6,008 bases of DNA from Patescibacteria group bacterium. GTDB taxonomy: Bacteria > Patescibacteriota > Microgenomatia > UBA10105. The stretch lies in assembly GCA_003524845.1 (NCBI GenBank), contig DQGR01000065.1, positions 1 to 6,008 of the forward strand, in the 5' to 3' direction. Numbering within the stretch: position 1 is the stretch's first letter; each line of letters starts with the position of its first letter. Below the pieces are notes generated by a model. The model saw nothing but the letters and a program-made list of their open reading frames with translations, did not search any database and was not told the DNA's origin. Shown here piece by piece: positions 1 through 4,887 of the stretch. A program made the translations under genes and the position numbers.

Positions 1-581
1 AGATCATCAACCTCCGGCTCAGCTGCGGCATTTTCAATTACAGTTTCACCCTCAGCTAAAACTGCAGCTAAAATTACTGTTTCTGTACCCGTATGCGTAT
101 TTTTAGCAAACTCTATTTTTGTACCGTGCAGTTGTTTGGCTACGGCGACAAAGTATCCGTCTTGATAAGTAATCGTCGCCCCCATTTTTTCAAGCGCATG
201 GATATGCCAGTCAACCGGTCGCTTCCCCAGTCGGCACCCGCCGGGGTTGGGGACAACTGCTTTTCCAAAACGCGCCAGGAGTGGACCAATGGTCATGGTT
301 GCAGTCCGGTACAATCCGCCCAACTCAAGTGGCACCTGAAATTTATGTACGCCTTTACCGGATATGGTCAGTTCGTGATCGGTCCGGTTGATTTTGGCTC
401 CGAGCGAAGTAATGATGCGGGCAGTCCCTAACACTGAAGAAATGAGCGGAATATTTTTAATGTGAATCGTCTCTTCGGTCAGTAATGCGGCAATAATTGC
501 TTTCATGGCGACATTTTTGGCGCCGCTGACCGCAATTTCACCGCGTAATGGTTTTCCACCTTGAACAATTAGTTTTTCCAT
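1..581 (-). CDS. murA: UDP-N-acetylglucosamine 1-carboxyvinyltransferase MurA, N-terminal part (runs off left edge)
   Basis: MurA transfers enolpyruvate from phosphoenolpyruvate to the 3'-OH of UDP-GlcNAc in the cytoplasm, the first committed step of peptidoglycan synthesis. The window holds 193 codons from the ATG at 581, a little under half of the usual roughly 420 residues; no stop occurs before base 1. Seen directly: the substrate-binding Lys-Asn pair in SGAKN (K22, N23, the same numbers as in E. coli); an Arg at 92 in LYRTATMTIGP, matching the conserved Arg at about 91; and the active-site loop PGGCRLGKRPVDWHI with the catalytic Cys at 116, so a Cys-type, normally fosfomycin-sensitive enzyme is expected by family knowledge. 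RTATM at 92-96 differs from the common MRAS version. The start lies 9 bases after the murB stop, and the gap is A-rich without a clear Shine-Dalgarno. It is the last gene of the block visible here. Identity is secure; only the C-terminal half is unseen. Confidence 0.95.
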   Translation of the reverse strand, partial: MEKLIVQGGKPLRGEIAVSGAKNVAMKAIIAALLTEETIHIKNIPLISSVLGTARIITSLGAKINRTDHELTISGKGVHKFQVPLELGGLYRTATMTIGPLLARFGKAVVPNPGGCRLGKRPVDWHIHALEKMGATITYQDGYFVAVAKQLHGTKIEFAKNTHTGTETVILAAVLAEGETVIENAAAEPEVDD

Positions 582-590
582 ATTTTTCTG

Positions 591-1577
591 TTAATTAAAC
601 TTACCGAGTAATACGATTTCCGGTTCGATCGTTACCTTAAATTTTTCCTGTACCCGTGCCTTTGCCTCATCAATCAACCATTTCACATCACGAGCAGTGG
701 CTCCACCCTGGTTAATGATAAAATTTGCGTGCTGATCTGAAAAATGAGCTTTGCCGTGAATCGCTCCTTTGAGTCCAGTAGCATCAATGAGATAACCGGC
801 TGAGGTGGTCTGATTGGGAGTGCCAATCCGCAATGCCTGCGCCGGGGCAATATTACGAAATGTGCAACCCGCAGTTTGAATTCCCATGGGTTGTGTTTGC
901 TTGCGATACTCCATTGATTCGTGTGCCCGGACCCATAATTTTTCCGGGTCTGCTTTGTTTAGTAAAAATATCGCGGCAACCACCGTTTCCCGGGTTTTTT
1001 GTAAAATACTCTGGTCATACCCGAAGTTAAAATAGTCTTTATTAACGAGCTTAATGGTCCCCTCAGGAGTCAAAATTTTTGCCTGATACAAAACATCACC
1101 TACATACGCCGTCGGATGCGTCCACTTTGAGTTCATAAAGAGGGCTCCGCCGACTGTTCCGGGTAACCCCAGGTGCATTTCCAATCCACTAAATCCCTGG
1201 TCGCAGGTGAAACGCACCAGTTGATTAATAAGCGCCCCGGTATCGGCTTCCACGAGTGCCTGCCTGACGGCTGATTTGCCATTTTTGACCTGGCCCAACT
1301 GGCGGACAATCTTAATTCCCCGGGTTTCGTTTTTAACCACCAGTCCCGGCAATCCGGAGTCGGAAATCAGCGTGTTGGTGCCGCCGCCCAAGAGCCAGAA
1401 CTTGATTCCAGCTTTTTTGGCAGCTAAAAACGCTTTGGTAAGTTCTTCAACAGACTGGGCCACGTAAAAGAATTCGGCCGGGCCACCGATCTTAAAGGTG
1501 GTGTAGCGGGCAAGTCCTTCTTGCCGTTTAACCCGACCCTCACCTAAATCTTGTGTCAGAAGTGAGTAAGTATCCAT
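591..1577 (-). CDS. murB: UDP-N-acetylenolpyruvoylglucosamine reductase MurB
   Basis: MurB is the FAD- and NADPH-dependent reductase that turns enolpyruvyl-UDP-GlcNAc into UDP-MurNAc, directly after MurA. The 328-residue protein has the family layout. The N-terminal FAD-binding part carries TTFKIGGPAEF (about 26-36) and GGGTNTLISDSG (64-75). A second FAD segment is GLEMHLGLPGTVGGALFMNS (131-150). The C-terminal substrate domain runs from about residue 200 to the end, with the terminal EPEIVLLG keeping the catalytic Glu (E320, equivalent to E. coli E325). Two motifs depart from the textbook enzyme. The usual GYRxS, whose Arg is catalytic in E. coli (R159), reads GYDQS with D188. The proton-donor Ser of GSxFKN is Cys in GCTFRN (C238). 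The FGYD form is, from memory, common in CPR homologues. The ATG at 1577 lies 8 bases after the murC stop and has no visible Shine-Dalgarno, so it relies on coupling or another initiation route. Identity is firm from the FAD motifs and from its place between murC and murA. Confidence 0.95.
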   Translation of the reverse strand: MDTYSLLTQDLGEGRVKRQEGLARYTTFKIGGPAEFFYVAQSVEELTKAFLAAKKAGIKFWLLGGGTNTLISDSGLPGLVVKNETRGIKIVRQLGQVKNGKSAVRQALVEADTGALINQLVRFTCDQGFSGLEMHLGLPGTVGGALFMNSKWTHPTAYVGDVLYQAKILTPEGTIKLVNKDYFNFGYDQSILQKTRETVVAAIFLLNKADPEKLWVRAHESMEYRKQTQPMGIQTAGCTFRNIAPAQALRIGTPNQTTSAGYLIDATGLKGAIHGKAHFSDQHANFIINQGGATARDVKWLIDEAKARVQEKFKVTIEPEIVLLGKFN

Positions 1578-1585
1578 GCTGATGG

Positions 1586-3001
1586 CTAGAGGAGTGCGGC
1601 AATCTCAGGTATCCAATTGTAGATATTTCCAGCTCCCATAGTCATGATTAGATCCCCGGGACGCACGTTACTCCTCACATATTCTAGCACATCGGATTTT
1701 TGCGGCACGAAATATACCTCCTCCTGGTGCTTTTTTATGGCTTCAGTGAGGTGTCTTCCGGAAACGTCACCGCGCTTCGTTTCCCGCTGTGAGGCATAAA
1801 TTTCCGTAACCAGAACTGTATCGGCCTGGGTGAAACTCTCGGCAAATTCCGGCAAAAGTGCGAGCGTTCTGGAGTAGGTATGGGGCTGGAAAATGACGAT
1901 CAGCCGGCGTTTCCCATACCAGTCACGGCAGCTGTTTAAGGTGGCGCGAATCTCTTTTGGATGATGCGCGTAGTCGTCAAACATAAGTTTGCCGTCTTTT
2001 TCAAGGATCAACTCAAACCGGCGCCGCGTTCCCCGGAATGCCGCCAGTCTGTTCTTAATTTCCTCGAGCGAAATTTGCAGATTGGTAAGCCCGGCAATCA
2101 CTGCAGTCGCATTTACCGCATTGTGAGCCCCAGGTACTACCAGTTCAAATTCGTGCACTTTTGTATCCGGAAATTTAACGCTGAAGTTTGTTCTTCCTTC
2201 ATGAAACATTAAATTAACCAGTTGAAACTGCGCAGTTTTTTTAAGTCCATACGTGACTACTTTATGCTTAATCAGCGGCAACAGTGAAGCAGAGGGCGGG
2301 TCGTCCTGGTTTAAAACAATTGTTGCGTTTACTGCAAGTCCGTTTATAAACGTCAGAAATGCTTGCTTGACTGCATTAAGATCAGCATACGCATCCGGAT
2401 GATCAAAATCAATATTGGTAATTATAAGTAGTTCCGGCTTTTGCCATAAAAACCGTGGTGTGGCGTCTGCCCCGGGTTCGGTCATGTACTCATCGGCTTC
2501 TGCTACAAAAAATTCGCCTTTTCCTGCGTGGCCACTTGTTCCCAACCCCAAAATTTCGCCGCACCCGATCGCATACGAAGGATCACGTCCACTCTTCACC
2601 AGTACCGTAGCCACCATCGCTGAAGTAGTCGTTTTGCCGTGTGAGCCGGCGACGGAAATCCCCCGGCTGCCTTCCATAAACAGCCCAAGTGCGCGCCCGT
2701 GCGGCATTACCGGTATGTTTCTCATTTTTGCGGCAAACACTTCCGGATTTTTTGACCCCTGATGCGCTCCAGTATAAATAATCAGGTCAGTGCCCGCTGC
2801 AATGTTTAACTCGCTAAATCCTGTCGCATAGGGAATATGAAACCGTTTAAGTGTAGCGTCGGTGGGAAATTCTTCGCTGATATCAGATCCGCTGACTGCA
2901 ATTCCCATTTCTCGCGCCACAATAGCCAGCGCCGTCATCCCCACCCCTTTTATGCCGGTAAAATGTATACGGTGGTATTTTGAACGGTCAGTTAAGTTCA
3001 T
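1586..3001 (-). CDS. murC: UDP-N-acetylmuramate--L-alanine ligase MurC
   Basis: MurC is the ATP-dependent cytoplasmic ligase that adds L-Ala to UDP-MurNAc. Its 471 residues are close to the usual length, and all three Mur-ligase domains are present. The N-terminal Rossmann-like domain carries GIKGVGM (16-22), with Lys where most MurC proteins have Gly. The central ATPase domain has the P-loop GSHGKTTT (119-126, K123), the metal-binding EADEY (168-172) and TNIDFDHPD (195-203). The C-terminal domain has GAHNAVNA (291-298), RRRFE (326-330), DDYAHHP (342-348) and QPHTYSRT (372-379). The DYAHHP and PHTYSRT pair is diagnostic of MurC against MurD, MurE and MurF. The last residues include MGAGNIYNW, the usual GAGDI region. 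The ATG at 3001 fits the conserved N-terminus; the bases before it are AT-rich with no clear ribosome site. A 133-base gap with a palindromic element separates it from ldcA upstream, so it may have its own promoter. murB follows 8 bases after its TAG. Confidence 0.96.
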   Translation of the reverse strand: MNLTDRSKYHRIHFTGIKGVGMTALAIVAREMGIAVSGSDISEEFPTDATLKRFHIPYATGFSELNIAAGTDLIIYTGAHQGSKNPEVFAAKMRNIPVMPHGRALGLFMEGSRGISVAGSHGKTTTSAMVATVLVKSGRDPSYAIGCGEILGLGTSGHAGKGEFFVAEADEYMTEPGADATPRFLWQKPELLIITNIDFDHPDAYADLNAVKQAFLTFINGLAVNATIVLNQDDPPSASLLPLIKHKVVTYGLKKTAQFQLVNLMFHEGRTNFSVKFPDTKVHEFELVVPGAHNAVNATAVIAGLTNLQISLEEIKNRLAAFRGTRRRFELILEKDGKLMFDDYAHHPKEIRATLNSCRDWYGKRRLIVIFQPHTYSRTLALLPEFAESFTQADTVLVTEIYASQRETKRGDVSGRHLTEAIKKHQEEVYFVPQKSDVLEYVRSNVRPGDLIMTMGAGNIYNWIPEIAALL

Positions 3002-3027
3002 AATAATTCAAGAATTACACAAGTCCT

Positions 3028-3094
3028 TTGTCATCCTGAACTTGTTTCAGGATCACTAGCGACATTAGATGCTGAAATGAATTCAGCATGACAA
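3028..3094. repeat. Composite palindromic intergenic repeat (copy A), between ldcA and murC
   Basis: The outer arms, TTGTCATCCTGAA at 3028-3040 and TTCAGCATGACAA at 3082-3094, are inverted repeats matching at 12 of 13 positions. Inside are two perfect 8-bp hairpins, each with a 5-base loop: ATCCTGAA (3033-3040) with TTCAGGAT (3046-3053), and ATGCTGAA (3069-3076) with TTCAGCAT (3082-3089). The DNA or RNA could therefore fold either as one long stem or as two small ones. It shares GTCATCCTG and CAGGATCA, in the same orientation, with the element at 4107-4153. It looks like a dispersed REP- or MITE-like repeat. No transposase is present, and no T-run follows it on the minus strand, so it is a poor terminator for ldcA. 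In a transcript continuing from ldcA it would sit in the murC leader. Confidence 0.8.
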
Positions 3095-3134
3095 GATTTT
3101 CTAAATAAAATTCGATATGTAACTTCTCGTATTC

Positions 3135-4079
3135 TTAAACTACACACGGTTCTAATCTAAATTCCAGTTTTTCCGTATCTACGAAAGCCGCGCCGCCGAT
3201 CGGCAAAAACGTATTATGGCATTTATGGCCAAATTCGTTAATTTTTAAAATCGGAAAAGTAAAGTCTCGACTCACTTCAAGTAATATATCTTCAAACTGG
3301 GCTACTCTATTATACCGATGTTGAAAACCATATACATAACCTACGGCAATTGCGCTCACCGCCGCAAATACTCCCATATGCCGCAACCGCGTCAACATAT
3401 ACTCTGCTTCCGGAATACCGATATGGTTATCTTCAAGCAGTAGTATCGCGCGCTGAGTGTCTGGCCAGAAAGGCGTCCCGGCAAGTTTAAGTAAGCTGCG
3501 CAAGTTGCCGCCGATGAGCTGCCCGAAGGCTTGGCCCGGACGCACTGCTTTCCAGTCACTTTTCTTTCTAATTTGACCTGCTTCACCGTTTACCAGACGA
3601 TTAACAAATTCTACTTGCGAGTATTCTGATGCAAAAGGTTCTTCTTTTGGATACACTTTTGGGTCAGGCGCATGAAAAGTAACGAGTCCGGTTTTCTGAT
3701 AAATTGCGTTCAATAAAACGGTGTTATCGCTAAACCCTAAGAACAACTTCGGATGGGTTCTAATTAATTCATAATCAAGTAAATCAAGTACCATATTGGC
3801 CGTTTGCCCACCCTGCCAACACCAAATACCTGTGACTGAATCATCGGAAAACAATTCTATTATATCTGCTGCACGCTCAGTTGCAGTTCCGGCAGAATAG
3901 CCGTAACGGTCAACTGCAAACAGATGCGCACCTGGTTTTACTTTAAATTCCATCTGTTCGAATACCACAGTAGTCCGCTTCAGGATAAAATGGTCATCAT
4001 CACTCAAATGTTTTGAAGGCGCAATAATTCCAATTGTGTCACCTATTTGCAATCTTCGAGGTAAAATTACTCTTTTCAT
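3135..4079 (-). CDS. ldcA: S66-family serine peptidase, probable muramoyltetrapeptide (LD-) carboxypeptidase
   Basis: S66 enzymes of the LdcA type remove the terminal D-Ala from L,D-linked muropeptide tetrapeptides in the cytoplasm during peptidoglycan recycling. The 314-residue protein matches the usual length of just over 300. The Ser-Glu-His triad is visible: S117 in the nucleophile motif GFSDNT, E216 in LLLEDN, and H285 in EFGHKCHN. The Gly-rich oxyanion segment is WCWQGGQTANMVLDLLDYE (86-104), a variant of the common RGGYG form. The N-terminal IGDTIGIIAPSK (12-23) is typical of the family. There is no signal peptide or membrane segment. Microcin-immunity MccF proteins share the fold, and the QGGQTAN and GFSDNT wording resembles that side. 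The Ser-Glu spacing of 99 residues is closer to LdcA of Pseudomonas than to MccF, as remembered. The ATG at 4079 fits the conserved start. Palindromic repeats flank the gene on both sides, unlike its tightly packed neighbours, hinting at insertion into the mur block. Confidence 0.88.
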   Translation of the reverse strand: MKRVILPRRLQIGDTIGIIAPSKHLSDDDHFILKRTTVVFEQMEFKVKPGAHLFAVDRYGYSAGTATERAADIIELFSDDSVTGIWCWQGGQTANMVLDLLDYELIRTHPKLFLGFSDNTVLLNAIYQKTGLVTFHAPDPKVYPKEEPFASEYSQVEFVNRLVNGEAGQIRKKSDWKAVRPGQAFGQLIGGNLRSLLKLAGTPFWPDTQRAILLLEDNHIGIPEAEYMLTRLRHMGVFAAVSAIAVGYVYGFQHRYNRVAQFEDILLEVSRDFTFPILKINEFGHKCHNTFLPIGGAAFVDTEKLEFRLEPCVV

Positions 4080-4106
4080 AATTTATAAAACCTGATAAAA
4101 GTAAAA

Positions 4107-4153
4107 CGTCATCCTGGCAATCCGCCAGTTGGCGGAGCGTCCAGGATCAGACG
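4107..4153. repeat. Palindromic repeat (copy B) overlapping the 3' end of pgeF; possible weak terminator
   Basis: The outer stem pairs CGTC plus ATCCTGG (4107-4117) with CCAGGAT plus GACG (4141-4153), broken only by a 2-base CA bulge. An inner stem pairs TCCGCCA (4121-4127) with TGGCGGA (4130-4136). The shared framework GTCATCCTG...CAGGATCA links it to the repeat at 3028-3094. Here the interval between the two shared blocks is 25 bases instead of 9 and holds the GC-rich inner palindrome. On the minus strand the stem is followed by GACGTTTTACTTTTATC, a T-rich but interrupted tail, so it could act as a weak intrinsic terminator or RNA-stabilising hairpin after pgeF. It also contains the last codon and stop of pgeF. 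Confidence 0.75.
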
Positions 4154-4887
4154 GTTCGTATTCCAATCACTCCAAGCATTTCGCCAAAAGTTGCTTTGCT
4201 GTCTTTGCGATATGAAAAATACCGGTCATTCTGACAACTCGTGCAGGTAATAGGTACATCAATGTGTTCAGGCAGCACTCCCAATTCGAGCAAACTTAAC
4301 TTATTAGCTTCACCTAAATCCACGTGCCACTTGTTTTGAGTTTGAAAAACCACCTGTTCACTGGGAAACCTTGTTTTAAAGACATGCGCAAGATGATCTG
4401 AAACCTCATAACAGCAACCGCCAATATGTGGCCCAATCGCTACTAAAAGATTAGTTACACGTACTCCCTGACGTTCAGCGAACCGAATAAACTCAGCAGT
4501 AATTAATAGGTATGTGCTTCTGTGACCCGCATGAATAACTCCAGTCATCAAAGTTTTTGGGTCATAAAAAAATATCGGCACACAATCACCAGCGTTAACT
4601 CCTAAATAAATACCCCGTTCCGATGCGATTAAACCGTCAACGCCAGGTATAGTTTTACCTCGAAATTCTTTATTGACTACTGCAACATGCTCGCAGTGCA
4701 CCTGTTCCATACTCACCAGTTCATCTGGTCTAATTGCGAGTTGACTTAAGAAAGTTTGTACCTTTTCCGGCTGCCTGAGATTTTTGATATACAAATCGCC
4801 GGCTCCCCGCATTGACATGACACAAACAAGTTCAGGAAATTTTTCGAAGATTGAAAAGGAAATAAAATTGTTGTTAACGGTAAGCAT
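4147..4887 (-). CDS. pgeF: Peptidoglycan editing factor PgeF (DUF152 / YfiH / laccase-domain family)
   Basis: This family is often labelled polyphenol oxidase. In E. coli the member YfiH/PgeF is linked to preventing L-Ser from replacing L-Ala in the stem peptide, while LACC1 relatives act as purine nucleoside enzymes. The 246-residue protein has the family's metal and active-site residues: H64 in EQVHCEHV, C102 in NAGDCVPIFF and H119 in VIHAGHR. The C-terminal half has IGPHIGGCCYEV (151-162), then CTSC and YFSYRKDS near residue 215-230. Usually the third motif reads HAGWRGT; here it is HAGHRST (119-125), with Trp replaced by His and Gly by Ser. The ATG at 4887 shares one base with the murE stop (TAATG), which fixes the start and suggests translational coupling. 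The TGA stop lies in a palindromic repeat. Its place directly after murE and near murC fits a role in precursor quality control better than oxidation of phenols; that role is inferred. Confidence 0.9.
   Translation of the reverse strand: MLTVNNNFISFSIFEKFPELVCVMSMRGAGDLYIKNLRQPEKVQTFLSQLAIRPDELVSMEQVHCEHVAVVNKEFRGKTIPGVDGLIASERGIYLGVNAGDCVPIFFYDPKTLMTGVIHAGHRSTYLLITAEFIRFAERQGVRVTNLLVAIGPHIGGCCYEVSDHLAHVFKTRFPSEQVVFQTQNKWHVDLGEANKLSLLELGVLPEHIDVPITCTSCQNDRYFSYRKDSKATFGEMLGVIGIRTV

Noticed and set aside
93..431. 112-codon open frame on the plus strand
   Set aside because: It lies wholly antisense to murA, whose minus-strand frame shows clear catalytic motifs; its translation resembles no family I know.
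2415..2762. 115-codon open frame on the plus strand
   Set aside because: It is antisense to the conserved N-terminal and P-loop region of murC; its codons mirror those constraints.
3028..3094. Intrinsic terminator between ldcA and murC
   Set aside because: On the minus strand the stems are followed by GACAAAGGAC and CTAATGTCGC, not by a T-run. The short TTTT at 3097-3100 is on the plus strand, where there is no gene to terminate.
3392..3586. 64-codon open frame on the minus strand within ldcA
   Set aside because: It is another frame of the same strand, fully inside a gene with an intact catalytic triad, with no ribosome site and no recognisable domain.
4081..4087. TATAAAT as a -10 promoter box for ldcA
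   Set aside because: It ends only one base before the ATG, so transcription would start inside the gene, and no matching -35 sequence stands out.
4107..4153. CRISPR repeat or att site
   Set aside because: There are only two related copies, more than 1 kb apart with a gene between them, and no spacers, cas genes, integrase or tRNA.
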